A DNA stretch of 64,000 bases, taken from the NCBI RefSeq assembly GCF_011049865.1, contig NZ_DRGY01000049.1, positions 1 through 64,000 on the forward strand, written 5' to 3'. The position numbers were made by a program, and so were the translations under genes. Under the pieces are notes generated by a model. It had not been told where the DNA came from, ran no database searches, and saw only the letters and a list, made by a program, of their open reading frames with translations. Numbering within the stretch: the stretch's first letter is position 1; the number at the start of each line of letters is the position of its first letter. This stretch comes from Marinobacter antarcticus (GTDB lineage Bacteria; Pseudomonadota; Gammaproteobacteria; Pseudomonadales; Oleiphilaceae). Shown piece by piece: positions 47,270-56,513 of this stretch.

Positions 47270-48187
47270 ATGGCAATCGGCTACTCCAAAAAAACGCTGA
47301 ACCTGTTGGCAATGCTCGTGCTGGGCACCATTATGCCGGGATCTGGTATGGCCGGAAACTATGGCGCGGGAATCTCGAACAGTCAGTGGTATCTTGCAGA
47401 ATCCGTTTTTGAATGTTCTCTGGTGCATGAGGTACCGGGTTACGGTCGGGCTGTTTTTCGTCGTCGGGCCGGAGAAGATCTGTCGTTCTTTCTTGAATCC
47501 GATTCTCGTCTTATGCGTCCCGGGCGAGGCACTCTGGTTGTCGAGGCACCTGCGTGGAGACCGGGTGTCGCGCCAAAGCCCGTGGGTGCGGTCGATGTGT
47601 CTGAAGGGCACCGGCAGGTATCTCTTGAGGCCCGTCAGGCGGTGATTATTGCGCAAAGCCTGCTGAACGGTATGCGCCCAACGGTTACTCGTGCCTCCTG
47701 GTACGATGGCAGCCCGGTTCGAGTGCAGGTTTCCAACGTTAATTTCAGTGGCCAGTACCAGCGTTACCGGTTGTGTACTGCGAATCTTCTGCCGGTCAAC
47801 ATTGATCAGATCGGGCGTTCACGAGTGGCGTTTGCCAGCGGTAGCAAATCGCTGTCTGAGGCAGATATGGATCTGCTGGACGATATCGTTGCCTATCTCA
47901 TGGCCGATTCCACGGTTGAGCGAGTGTTTGTTGACGGGCATAGCGACAGCCTTGGAAGCCGAATTGATAACAGGGCATTGTCTGAGGAACGTGCCAACGT
48001 GGTGGCGGATTACCTGAAAGCCCGTGGAGTGGATCCCGACCTGATTACGGTGAGGGCTCACGGAGATCGATACCCGGTATCCAAACGACCGGCCGACAAC
48101 CGTCGCACAACCATCCGATTGCAGCGCGAGGGCGAACGCCCCGGATTGCAGCAGGCCAATGGCTACGGCGGCGTGTCTGCTGGCTAA
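47270..48187 (+). CDS. motY: MotY-type OmpA-family flagellar stator protein
   Basis: 305 residues from the ATG at 47270, with a signal peptide ending near SGMAG. N-terminal MotY-specific domain (SQWYLAESVFECSLVHEVPGYGRAVFRRRAGE) and C-terminal OmpA-like peptidoglycan-binding domain (VFVDGHSDSLGSRIDNRALSEERANVVADYLKARGV). MotY surrounds sodium- or proton-driven stators in Vibrio and Pseudomonas. Position next to pyrC and rnt supports the call. An ATG at 47201 is an alternative. Confidence 0.87.
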   Translation: MAIGYSKKTLNLLAMLVLGTIMPGSGMAGNYGAGISNSQWYLAESVFECSLVHEVPGYGRAVFRRRAGEDLSFFLESDSRLMRPGRGTLVVEAPAWRPGVAPKPVGAVDVSEGHRQVSLEARQAVIIAQSLLNGMRPTVTRASWYDGSPVRVQVSNVNFSGQYQRYRLCTANLLPVNIDQIGRSRVAFASGSKSLSEADMDLLDDIVAYLMADSTVERVFVDGHSDSLGSRIDNRALSEERANVVADYLKARGVDPDLITVRAHGDRYPVSKRPADNRRTTIRLQREGERPGLQQANGYGGVSAG

Positions 48188-48223
48188 CATGACGGCCTGA
48201 GCGCGGGGTTTTTTATAACCAGA

Positions 48224-49150
48224 TCAATAAATCGAGCTCAGAACCTCCAGGTGGGTATTCACGCTCTGTGCCAGCGCCTTGAGGTTATAGCCACCTTCCA
48301 GCGTCGAAATGATCCGGTCGTTACTGTGTTCGCGCGCCACGTCAGCCGCCATTTCGGTTAGCCAACGATAATCCTCGGTTTCCAGATTCAGTTCCCCCAT
48401 CGGGTCGAGACGATGGGCGTCAAACCCGGCTGAGATCAGCACAAGCTGGGGTTTGAATGCATTCAGACGCTTGACCCACTCCGCTTCGACCCGTTCACGG
48501 AACCCGGCCGCAGAGCAGCCCGCTTCAATGGGAATGTTCACGATGTTATCGGCCTGACGGTGCACGTGCGAGTGAGGATAAAAAGGATGCTGGAAGCTGG
48601 AGCACATCAGTATGCGCTCATCTCCGCTCACAATGTCCACCGTGCCATTGCCCTGATGCACATCAAAATCAATGATGGCGACTCGCTCAAGATGATGAAA
48701 GTTGAGCGCGCGCATAGCCGCAAGGGCGATGTTGTTGTAAAAACAGAACCCCATGGATTTGCTGCGCTCAGCATGATGGCCCGGGGGCCGCGCACAGATG
48801 AACGCGTTGGTAACCTGGCTGCTCATGACCATATCCACTGCCTGAATATTGGCACCGGCAGCCAGCTTCGCCGCCCGCAGTGTGTCGGGCATCATGGCGG
48901 TGTCGGGATCGGTGAACACCCGGCCACGGGTAGGCTGCATCATGTCGAGTTGTTGCAGATACCGCTCGGGATGCACGCTTAGAAGTTGATCGCGGGTGAT
49001 CTCTTCGGGCCGCACCCAGTCAAGCTTTTCAGCAAGTCCGGTGTCGGCGATGTAACTGATGATGGCTGCCAGGCGGGCAGGGCTTTCCGGATGCTCCGGC
49101 CCCATGTCGTGTTTCATACAGTCATCATGGGAAAAAAATGCGGTGGTCAT
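48224..49150 (-). CDS. Histone deacetylase-family (acetoin-utilisation/AcuC-like) deacetylase
   Basis: 308 residues of the arginase/deacetylase fold. Zinc and charge-relay motifs: RPPGHHAERSKSMGFCFYNN (HH), IIDFDVHQGNGT (DxH), SAGFDAHRLDPMG and the late GGYN (LEGGYNLKAL). Class II deacetylases of this kind remove acetyl groups from lysines or polyamines. It is divergent from a protein acetyltransferase gene (158 bases apart), making that protein's targets its likely substrates. Confidence 0.9.
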   Translation of the reverse strand: MTTAFFSHDDCMKHDMGPEHPESPARLAAIISYIADTGLAEKLDWVRPEEITRDQLLSVHPERYLQQLDMMQPTRGRVFTDPDTAMMPDTLRAAKLAAGANIQAVDMVMSSQVTNAFICARPPGHHAERSKSMGFCFYNNIALAAMRALNFHHLERVAIIDFDVHQGNGTVDIVSGDERILMCSSFQHPFYPHSHVHRQADNIVNIPIEAGCSAAGFRERVEAEWVKRLNAFKPQLVLISAGFDAHRLDPMGELNLETEDYRWLTEMAADVAREHSNDRIISTLEGGYNLKALAQSVNTHLEVLSSIY

Positions 49151-49308
49151 AAGTCTCGAAACGCCCCGACTACGCTGGTATTTCTTTCAATCCTATCAGG
49201 GATATTCCCATGGTGCCGCGTTTCTTTGGTCCTACAGTGGTAATAGGCATTTCACATGGGCTCGTCTATGCCTAAGATAGAGCGAACACAGATTTAAGGA
49301 GGGTCAGC

Positions 49309-52053
49309 TTGAGCACCCGATACCTGGAAAGCCTGTTCAATCCGGCTTCTATAGCGGTGATAGGGGCGTCGGAGCGGTCCGACAACCTTGGCGGTATGGT
49401 GCTGCGAAATCTGATGAGTGGCGGCTATTCGGGCCGGCTTCTGGTGGTCAACCAGAATGATTACGACAACGTGCATGGCGTGCCGTGTGTCAAAAAAGTC
49501 TCGAAAATGGCGTTTTCGCCCGATCTTGCGATTATCTGTACGCCACCGGATACGGTGTCCAAAACCATAAAGCGCCTTGGCGAAGCCGGGGTCCGTACCG
49601 CGATTGTGATGACAGGGGGTATGTCCCGCACCCACAGCAAAACCGGTCAGCCCCTGATGTATTCTGTGCGCGAAGCGGCCAGGGCGGCAGGCATCAGGGT
49701 GCTGGGCCCGAATACCATTGGCCTCATCGTTCCGGCAAGGAACCTGAACGCCACCTATGCGCACATGGGGGTTCTTCCGGGGCGCGTGGCGTTTGTGGGC
49801 CAGTCGGGCACCATCGCCAGCTCGGTCATTGACTGGGCCTTTGCCCGTGGGGTTGGTTTCTCATACTTCCTCACCCTGGGCGACGGTATGGACATAGATC
49901 ACGACGATCTGATTGATTACCTCGCCCAGGACACCCAGACCCGCGCCATTCTCATGCACATCGAACACATTCCAAACCCCCGGCGTTTCATGTCCGCTGT
50001 GCGAGTGGCATCCAGAACCAAACCCGTGATTGTTGTGAAATCCGGCCGAGTGCCGGAATCCGAGTGGTTAACCCATGTGTTGCCGGATGGCATTATGCGC
50101 AGTGATCCCATTTACGATGCCATGCTGCAGCGTGCGGGTGTGCTGCGAGTTGACGGGCTTGGGCAGATGTTTGACGCGCTCGAAACGCTCACCCGCATGC
50201 GCCCGCTGCGCAGAGAATCCCTTGCGATTATGGCGAACGGGGTGGGCCCCGGGGTGCTGGCGGTTGATCGGTTGGCCGATCTGGGCGGTGAATTGGCCAG
50301 CCTGTCTGAACCCAGCATTGCGGCCCTGGCGGAGTTATTGCCTCCTTACTGGCGGCGCAAAAACCCCATCGATCTCAATTACGATGCCTCCCCGGCGTTG
50401 TATGGAAAAGCGATCAAGATTCTGGCCAAGGATCCCAAAATAGCCAATGTTCTTGTGATGTACGCGCCCAGCCTGACGGAAGACAGCCTGCAGATTGCCG
50501 ACGCCGTTGTGCAGGCTGCGAAAGGCACGCGGCTGAATATCTTCACCTGCTGGCTTGGCCAGAGCACGGTGATGGAAGCCCGGGACGAGTTTTATCGTGC
50601 CGGCCTGCCATCCTTTTTTAATCCGGAGAAAGCGGTTGTCGCCTTTATGCAGCATGTGCGGCATCAGCGTGTTCAGCGCCTGCTCACGGAGACGCCTGAA
50701 TCCTTTACCGATCACTTTGCAGACCACACCAAAATCCGGCGCGTTGTGGTGAATGCGCTTCGCTCGAATCGCACCCATTTGTCGAGCCAGGAAGCTCGGG
50801 AGGTTGTGCGCGATTACGGCATCAACACCATTGAAACCGTCTATTGTGACGATGTAGAGGAAGTTCTCGAGGCGTTTTCCATAGAGCGCCGGCCGGTAGA
50901 CGTGACAATTATACACGAGGAGGCTTGCCACCCATTCGCAACGCTCACTGTTTCCCAGCGCCGCTACAAGGGCGCGGTGCAGAAACTTAGCAGTGAAGCA
51001 GCGATTATTGAGACCTGTCGGTTTTTGATGGATGAATATCAGAAACATTTTCCCGACAGTGGGTTTCTTGGCTTTGCCATGCAGCGGTCTTATCAGCACG
51101 TAGGAGGCATTGAATTCAGCGTAGGTATCACACGAGACGCCCAGTTCGGGCCTTTAGTGGTCTGTGGAGCCTCGGGTGCTCATATTAACGTGATGACGGA
51201 TCGGCAGATTGCACTGCCACCATTGAACATGGTTCTTGCCCGCGAACTGCTGCGTCGCACTTATATGTACAAGCTGCTCAAAGAACACAGCCTGAGGCCT
51301 GAATCGGATATCCGGGCGGTCTCCGAAACGCTGGTGACGCTGTCCCAGATTGTGATTGATATCCCCGAGATCCGCGGGTTGGAAATTTCACCGCTGTTAT
51401 TCAACGAGCAAGGTGCGGTTGCCGTTAACATTGCGATCAATCTGTCTGAAACCCCCGGTCGGCCAATTATTCAGCCTTATCCGAGAGAGCTTGAGGAGTG
51501 GCTGATGCTGCCCAAGTCGGGGCGCAGGGTGGTTATCCGCCCGGCGTTAGCAGAAGACGAACCATCGCATCGGGTGTTCCATGAGCTGCAGTCTCCGGAA
51601 TCCATTCGCTACCGGTTCTTCCAGTATCGCAAACATTTTTCCCGGGAAGACGTCGCGCAAATGGTACAGATCGACTACGACCGGGAAATGGTGTTTATTG
51701 CCAATGCGCCGAAAGAGAACGGTGAAGGGGACGAAACGCTCGGTACTGTCAGAACCTGGACAGACGCAGACAATCTGCAGTGTGAATTCGCAGTGATGGT
51801 GCACGACAAAATGAAAGGTGAGGGCCTGGGCGTTGCCTTGATGCAGAAGATGATCGATTACTGCCGCGCTAGAGGTACGGTAGAAATGGTCGGCGACGTA
51901 CTGGCCGATAATCGCCCGATGCTGCAGTTGGCCGAGCACATGGGCTTTGAGATCAAGTACAACCTTGAGGAAGAAGTGATGGATCTGCGGCTGGTGCTGA
52001 ACGAGCCGGACAAGGACTGGCAGAAAGAGCGATTGGGCGCGAGCACCCACTGA
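49309..52053 (+). CDS. Pat-type protein lysine acetyltransferase (acyl-CoA synthetase-like + GNAT)
   Basis: 914 residues. Start is TTG with AAGGAGGGTCAGC upstream. The domain order is CoA-binding (about 10-105; PASIAVIGASERSDNLGG), succinyl-CoA-ligase-like (about 110-460), ATP-grasp-like (about 480-710) and C-terminal GNAT (about 735-890; VRTWTDADNLQCEFAVMVHDKMKGEGLGVALMQKMIDYCRARG). This is the layout of Pat/YfiQ, which acetylates Acs. The adjacent divergent deacetylase could reverse it. Confidence 0.9.
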   Translation: MSTRYLESLFNPASIAVIGASERSDNLGGMVLRNLMSGGYSGRLLVVNQNDYDNVHGVPCVKKVSKMAFSPDLAIICTPPDTVSKTIKRLGEAGVRTAIVMTGGMSRTHSKTGQPLMYSVREAARAAGIRVLGPNTIGLIVPARNLNATYAHMGVLPGRVAFVGQSGTIASSVIDWAFARGVGFSYFLTLGDGMDIDHDDLIDYLAQDTQTRAILMHIEHIPNPRRFMSAVRVASRTKPVIVVKSGRVPESEWLTHVLPDGIMRSDPIYDAMLQRAGVLRVDGLGQMFDALETLTRMRPLRRESLAIMANGVGPGVLAVDRLADLGGELASLSEPSIAALAELLPPYWRRKNPIDLNYDASPALYGKAIKILAKDPKIANVLVMYAPSLTEDSLQIADAVVQAAKGTRLNIFTCWLGQSTVMEARDEFYRAGLPSFFNPEKAVVAFMQHVRHQRVQRLLTETPESFTDHFADHTKIRRVVVNALRSNRTHLSSQEAREVVRDYGINTIETVYCDDVEEVLEAFSIERRPVDVTIIHEEACHPFATLTVSQRRYKGAVQKLSSEAAIIETCRFLMDEYQKHFPDSGFLGFAMQRSYQHVGGIEFSVGITRDAQFGPLVVCGASGAHINVMTDRQIALPPLNMVLARELLRRTYMYKLLKEHSLRPESDIRAVSETLVTLSQIVIDIPEIRGLEISPLLFNEQGAVAVNIAINLSETPGRPIIQPYPRELEEWLMLPKSGRRVVIRPALAEDEPSHRVFHELQSPESIRYRFFQYRKHFSREDVAQMVQIDYDREMVFIANAPKENGEGDETLGTVRTWTDADNLQCEFAVMVHDKMKGEGLGVALMQKMIDYCRARGTVEMVGDVLADNRPMLQLAEHMGFEIKYNLEEEVMDLRLVLNEPDKDWQKERLGASTH

Positions 52054-52085
52054 GGCGTTTGTGTAAAAGGCCCCAGTGGGTGCTC
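52041..52085. terminator. Stem-loop at convergent pat/rdgC ends
   Basis: Perfect 12-bp arms GAGCACCCACTG (52041-52052) and CAGTGGGTGCTC (52074-52085) with a 21-base loop. The left arm contains the last pat codons and runs two bases into its stop codon. No T run follows, so it is either a weak bidirectional terminator or an mRNA 3'-end stabiliser. Confidence 0.45.
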
Positions 52086-52099
52086 ATTCCCACAAATGG

Positions 52100-53026
52100 C
52101 TAAGCTTCGACGATGGCCGAGCGATCTTCACCGCCCATGGCTTCCAGCAACCCGGGAATCAGCTTCGATAATTCCAGGGTCATCAGCGTGAAGGCGGCAT
52201 CAAACTTTGCAACCGCATCGTCCACATCCACGTCGTCGAGTTGGTCCTGAAGCGTTTCGCTAAATTTCAGTCGGCGGATGCCCATTTCCTCATCCAGAAC
52301 AAAAGACACGTTGTCGTCCCAGGTCAGGGCCAGCTTGGTGACTTCCATTCCCGCGTCCAGATGGTTACGAATTTCGTCCGCTTTCAAGTTCAGACCTTTG
52401 CAACGAACAACGCCGCCGTCTTCCGAAGGGTCTTTCAGCTCACATTCATCGCCTAGCACCACGGTGCCGGGCAGGTCGATGGTTTCGTTCAACCAACCCG
52501 TGAAAGTGAAGATCGGAGACTGTTCCAGAACCGGCGGGCGTACGGGCAGAGAACCCAGGCTTTTGCGCAGAGTTGAGGCCAGGTCTTCTGCTTGTTTTGC
52601 GGAGCCGGCATCGACAACCAGTACGCCATCCTGCGGTGCCAGGTACGCAAAACAGCGGCGGTTTCTTGAAAAGGCCTGGGGCAGCATTTCCAACATCACC
52701 TGTTCTTTGATTTCGTCTTTTTCCTTACGCCGAACTTTACGGCCCTGTTCGATTTCTATGGCCTCGGCTTTGTCTTCAACCGCATCTTTGATGACGGGTC
52801 CCGGCAGAATTTTTTCTTCCTTGCGCAGGGCGATCAGGTGATAACCATTGGCACTGTGAACCAGTTGCTCACCGTGTTTGCCAAGGGGCGGTACCCAGCC
52901 TTGGCGAGCGGTTTCCTGTGGGCCGCAGGGCTTGAATGCATCGCCGCCGAGCTTTTCTTCCAGCTCTTCAGCAGAGATATCAAACGGTTTGGTAAAACGG
53001 AAAACGCGGGCATTGCGAAACCACAT
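52100..53026 (-). CDS. rdgC: RdgC recombination-associated protein
   Basis: 308 residues, close to the usual RdgC length; ring-shaped DNA-binding protein that limits RecA activity. Recognisable stretches: MWFRNARVFRFTKPFDIS, FVSPLGKHG-like VPPLGKHGEQLVHSANGY, and the C-terminal AVAKFDAAFTLMTLELSKLIPGLLEAMGG. Start at MWFRNARVF with AAGGATCC upstream; the longer open frame lies within the DUF2788 gene. Confidence 0.93.
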   Translation of the reverse strand: MWFRNARVFRFTKPFDISAEELEEKLGGDAFKPCGPQETARQGWVPPLGKHGEQLVHSANGYHLIALRKEEKILPGPVIKDAVEDKAEAIEIEQGRKVRRKEKDEIKEQVMLEMLPQAFSRNRRCFAYLAPQDGVLVVDAGSAKQAEDLASTLRKSLGSLPVRPPVLEQSPIFTFTGWLNETIDLPGTVVLGDECELKDPSEDGGVVRCKGLNLKADEIRNHLDAGMEVTKLALTWDDNVSFVLDEEMGIRRLKFSETLQDQLDDVDVDDAVAKFDAAFTLMTLELSKLIPGLLEAMGGEDRSAIVEA

Positions 53027-53045
53027 CAGGTTGGATCCTTGTCTT

Positions 53046-53246
53046 TCATATTTGCATGATCTCCACGAGCACTGTTTTAACGATAAAACCGACGACGCCG
53101 GCCCCAAGCACCGTAAACAGCGCGAGAGTGCCAAACTTTCCGGCTTTTGATTTTTTTGCCAGATCCCAGACGATAAACCCCATCCAGCCAATAAGGCCGG
53201 TCAGAAGCACCAGCATGGCGATCTGGGAAAATACGGCTTCAGTCAT
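53046..53246 (-). CDS. DUF2788 small membrane protein
   Basis: 66 residues, two helices around a short loop with WDLAKKSKAGKFGTLALFTVLGAGVVGFIVKTVL, the DUF2788 pattern. Function unknown. GGAG precedes MTEAVFSQ, so the five-codon upstream extension is not used. Confidence 0.85.
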   Translation of the reverse strand: MTEAVFSQIAMLVLLTGLIGWMGFIVWDLAKKSKAGKFGTLALFTVLGAGVVGFIVKTVLVEIMQI

Positions 53247-53270
53247 GATTTGCTCCGAACTCAATCCGGA

Positions 53271-54041
53271 TTACTGTTCATCCCGCAGGAAAACCCAGTT
53301 GTTGGCGTCGGACTGGTCTTCGCTGAAATAATAGCCATCAAGGTCAAAACCCTTGAGCTTGTTCGCATCGGTAATACGATTCAGGACGGCGTAGCGGCAC
53401 ATCAGGCCGCGGGCTTTCTTGGCGTAGAAGCTGATTATTTTGTACTGGCCATTCTTCCAGTCCTTGAATTGGGGGGTGATCAGTCTGCCTTCAAGGTCTT
53501 TCTGCTTCAAGCTTTTGAAGTATTCGTTCGAGGCCAGATTTACCAGCACTTCATCGTCGTTCTTCAACAGCTGGTTTATTGCCTGGGTGAGGCGAGCGCC
53601 CCAGAACGCGTACAAATCTTTGCCGCGCTTGTTTTCAAGCTTTGTGCCCATCTCCAGCCGATACGGCTGCATCAGGTCGAGAGGTTTGAGAATGCCGTAC
53701 AGCCCGGACAACATGCGCAGATGCTTCTGGGCGAAACTGAAATCCTGTTCACTGAAGCTTTCCGCATCCAGCCCTGTGTAAACATCGCCCTTGAACGCAA
53801 GAACCGCCTGGCGGGCATTCTTTGAGGAGAAGGGCGTATGCCAGCTTTGGAAACGCTCGGCGTTCAACTGGCCCAGTTTGTCGCTGATGCTCATCAGGTT
53901 GCTGACCTGGTGAGGTTCCAGTTCCTTGAGCTGGTCAATCAGCTCGCAGGCGTCTTCCAGAAAGTCCGGTTTGGTAAAGGTTTCCGTTGCCAGCGGGCTC
54001 TCATAATCGAGGGTTTTAGCGGGAGAGATAACCATCAACAT
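53271..54041 (-). CDS. yaaA: YaaA peroxide stress protein
   Basis: 256 residues of the UPF0246/YaaA family, which lowers free iron during peroxide stress. It starts [20 protein letters not shown] as in E. coli and includes [26 protein letters not shown] and [13 protein letters not shown]. The longer open frame upstream is not needed. Tandem with the glutaredoxin-like and DUF2788 genes on the same strand. Confidence 0.94.
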   Translation of the reverse strand: MLMVISPAKTLDYESPLATETFTKPDFLEDACELIDQLKELEPHQVSNLMSISDKLGQLNAERFQSWHTPFSSKNARQAVLAFKGDVYTGLDAESFSEQDFSFAQKHLRMLSGLYGILKPLDLMQPYRLEMGTKLENKRGKDLYAFWGARLTQAINQLLKNDDEVLVNLASNEYFKSLKQKDLEGRLITPQFKDWKNGQYKIISFYAKKARGLMCRYAVLNRITDANKLKGFDLDGYYFSEDQSDANNWVFLRDEQ

Positions 54042-54054
54042 GTCAGATAATTCC

Positions 54055-54288
54055 TCATTGCAGAAACGTAAGTAACTGATCCCGGTTAAATGGCCAGTCA
54101 AGTTCATGCCCGGTGTCGGTCCGCCGGAGCACGGGGATTCGAGTGCCGTAACGCTGCACCAGATGTTCTGATTGCGCGATATCCACCACGTCCACGGGAA
54201 TGGGCACGGGCATAGGCGTACTCACCAACAGGGCTTCTGCCAGCTCACACAAATGACATTGGGTCGTGGTGTAAAAAAGCAGCTCCAT
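54055..54288 (-). CDS. Glutaredoxin-like (DUF836) protein
   Basis: 77 residues with a glutaredoxin-type N-terminus, [21 protein letters not shown] (CxxC = CHLC), and the cis-Pro loop TRIPVL. DUF836 proteins are small oxidoreductases of unknown partner. The ATG overlaps the SDR stop by one base. Confidence 0.88.
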   Translation of the reverse strand: MELLFYTTTQCHLCELAEALLVSTPMPVPIPVDVVDIAQSEHLVQRYGTRIPVLRRTDTGHELDWPFNRDQLLTFLQ

Positions 54289-55037
54289 TATGTTGCTTGG
54301 GCGTTTACTTGTTGGCCGCTTACGCCTTTGCTGTCACTGCCCATCAGGTACAGGTAAACCGGCATCAGCTCTTCGGGTGTCGGATTTTTTTGAGGGTTTT
54401 CTGCCGGGTAGGCGTGGGCGCGCATACTGGTTCGGGTTGCGCCGGGATTCAGGCAGTTCACTCGCACGTTATTGCGTTCGTCGTCCAGCTCATCGGCCAG
54501 AAGCTGGCTCAAGCCTTCGACTGCAAACTTGGATACCGCATAAGCACCCCAATAGGCCTTGGCCCGACGGCCAACACCGGACGACGTAAAAATAACCGAC
54601 GCGGCATCTGACTTGCGCAGCAGGGGAATCATTGCCCGGCTCAGCAGGAACGGCGCTGTCGCATTCACGTGCATGACCTTGTTCCAGGTTTCCGGATCGT
54701 ACATTTCCACAGGGCTGCGATCACCAAGAATGCCGGCGTTGTGCAACAATCCGTCGAGCTTCCCAAAGTTGTCTTCAAGGGTCATGGCCAGTTCTTCATA
54801 GTCTTTTACGGCCGCGCCTTCAAAATTCATCGGTACAATGGCCGGCTTAGGGTAACCGGCGGCTTCGATTTCATCGTAAATCGACTCCAGCTTGCTCACC
54901 GTGCGTCCCATAAGAACGACCGTAGCCCCGTGAGCCGCGTAGGTTTTTGCCGCTGTGCGGCCAATTCCGCTGCCAGCCCCGGTTACGATTATGATTCGAT
55001 CTTTCAAAAGGTCAGCGGGTGCCTGGTAATCTTGCAT
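54288..55037 (-). CDS. yciK: YciK-family short-chain dehydrogenase
   Basis: 249 residues, classical SDR. Cofactor motif IIVTGAGSGIGRTAAKTYAAHG (TGxxxGIG), NAG-type motif HNAGILGD, catalytic Ser in VIFTSSGVGR and YAVSKFA (YxxxK). The gene order SDR-mupP-ubiG-mtaD matches Pseudomonas, which supports the yciK name. Substrate not established. Confidence 0.87.
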   Translation of the reverse strand: MQDYQAPADLLKDRIIIVTGAGSGIGRTAAKTYAAHGATVVLMGRTVSKLESIYDEIEAAGYPKPAIVPMNFEGAAVKDYEELAMTLEDNFGKLDGLLHNAGILGDRSPVEMYDPETWNKVMHVNATAPFLLSRAMIPLLRKSDAASVIFTSSGVGRRAKAYWGAYAVSKFAVEGLSQLLADELDDERNNVRVNCLNPGATRTSMRAHAYPAENPQKNPTPEELMPVYLYLMGSDSKGVSGQQVNAQAT

Positions 55038-55112
55038 AACCTGTCTCCGTATCAGGCCGGGGGATTTTTAGGGTGCGTCAACGTGCGTTAAAACGGGTCA
55101 GTATCCGAATCA

Positions 55113-55787
55113 TTATAACAGCTTTGCGAGATCGTTTACGGTGTCAGCGATGATATCCGCTCGCCATAGATCAACGGTTTCAGGCTCCTCAATGTAGCCA
55201 TAACGCACGGCAATCGTTTTCATGCGGGCATTGCGGCCAGCTTCAATATCCCGTTCGTGGTCGCCTACGTACACGGCTTGGGCCGGGTCTGCACCGATCT
55301 GCTCGCAGGCAAGAAAGAGCGCGTCCGGAGCCGGCTTTCGGTGAGTGACGTGATCCGGGCAGACCAGCGAGGCGCAGCGCGTATCCAGGCCAAGCGCTTT
55401 AACCAAAGGTGCGGCAAAACGGAGCGGTTTGTTGGTAACAATACCCCAGGGAATTCCCCGGTGTTCCAGCGACCGGAGCAGCGCGTCCATGCCCTCAAAC
55501 AGACGGGTTTCAACGGCAATGCCTGCCTCGTACAAATCCAGAAAAGCGCCGTGTTTTTCGAGGTAATCCGGATCTTCTGGCTCGAGCCCGAAACCCACTC
55601 TGACCATCGCACGGGCACCATTGGAAACAGAGCGGCGTATGTGGTCCGCCGGCAGCGCGGGGAGCCCGTGCTGCCGGCGCAGGTCGTTAAGGCAACGGAT
55701 AAAATCCGGTGCTGTGTCGATCAACGTGCCATCGAGATCGAACAGAACGATTGAGGGGTGATCAGTTTTCACGAATATCCCGTGCAT
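55113..55787 (-). CDS. mupP: HAD phosphatase, MupP (MurNAc-6-P phosphatase) type
   Basis: 224 residues of the HAD superfamily. Motif [18 protein letters not shown], motif II (GIVTNKPL), motif III Lys in HRKPAPDA and motif [17 protein letters not shown]. Gph (phosphoglycolate phosphatase) is the closest generic family. Its place between ubiG and yciK equals that of Pseudomonas mupP, which dephosphorylates MurNAc-6-phosphate in cell-wall recycling, so mupP is preferred. It overlaps ubiG; a GTG at 55772 is an alternative start. Confidence 0.8.
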   Translation of the reverse strand: MHGIFVKTDHPSIVLFDLDGTLIDTAPDFIRCLNDLRRQHGLPALPADHIRRSVSNGARAMVRVGFGLEPEDPDYLEKHGAFLDLYEAGIAVETRLFEGMDALLRSLEHRGIPWGIVTNKPLRFAAPLVKALGLDTRCASLVCPDHVTHRKPAPDALFLACEQIGADPAQAVYVGDHERDIEAGRNARMKTIAVRYGYIEEPETVDLWRADIIADTVNDLAKLL

Positions 55788-56478
55788 GCATCAGGTAGTT
55801 TACATCCACGTCCCGGCCCAGCTTGTAAGAGCGGGTAATGGGGTTGTAGGTCATGCCGGTCAGTTCACGCACGTCCAGCCCCGCGTGGCGCAGGTAATCA
55901 GACATTTCGGACGGACGGATAAATTTCTTCCATTCGTGCGTGCCCTTGGGGAGCATGTTCAGAACGTATTCAGCCCCGACAATGGCAAACAGGAACGATT
56001 TCGGGTTGCGATTGATGGTAGACACAAACAGGTGCCCGCCGGGTTTAAGCAAAGCAGAGCAGGCTTTGATAACAGACGAAGGATCTGGCACATGTTCCAG
56101 CATTTCGAGGCAGGTAACCGCGTCATACTGGCCTGCCTGTTCAGGATCACTGGCCAATTCTTCAACGGTAATTTGTTGATAGTCCACCTTGATCGCGCTT
56201 TCCAGGCCGTGCAATCGAGCAACTGCCAAGGGGGCTTCACCCATATCAATACCGGTCACATGAGCACCCCGCAGTGCCATACCTTCTGACAGCAAACCGC
56301 CGCCACAGCCTATGTCTGCAACCCGCTTGCCAGCGAGCGATACGCGTTCGTCAATATAGTTCAGGCGCAGCGGGTTAATATCGTGCAGCGGTTTAAATTC
56401 GCTGGTGGGGTCCCACCAACGGCTCGCCAGGGCTTCAAACTTGGCAATTTCGCTACGGTCAACGTTCTGGTTTGTCAT
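55762..56478 (-). CDS. ubiG: Ubiquinone biosynthesis O-methyltransferase
   Basis: 238 residues. It makes both O-methylations in ubiquinone synthesis. Signatures: [32 protein letters not shown] motif [16 protein letters not shown], and [16 protein letters not shown]. Very close in length and pattern to E. coli and Pseudomonas UbiG. Overlaps the following mupP by up to 26 bases. Confidence 0.96.
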   Translation of the reverse strand: MTNQNVDRSEIAKFEALASRWWDPTSEFKPLHDINPLRLNYIDERVSLAGKRVADIGCGGGLLSEGMALRGAHVTGIDMGEAPLAVARLHGLESAIKVDYQQITVEELASDPEQAGQYDAVTCLEMLEHVPDPSSVIKACSALLKPGGHLFVSTINRNPKSFLFAIVGAEYVLNMLPKGTHEWKKFIRPSEMSDYLRHAGLDVRELTGMTYNPITRSYKLGRDVDVNYLMHARDIREN

Positions 56479-56513
56479 GTTACGTTCTGCCTGATGAATC
56501 TGTCGGAATTCGG

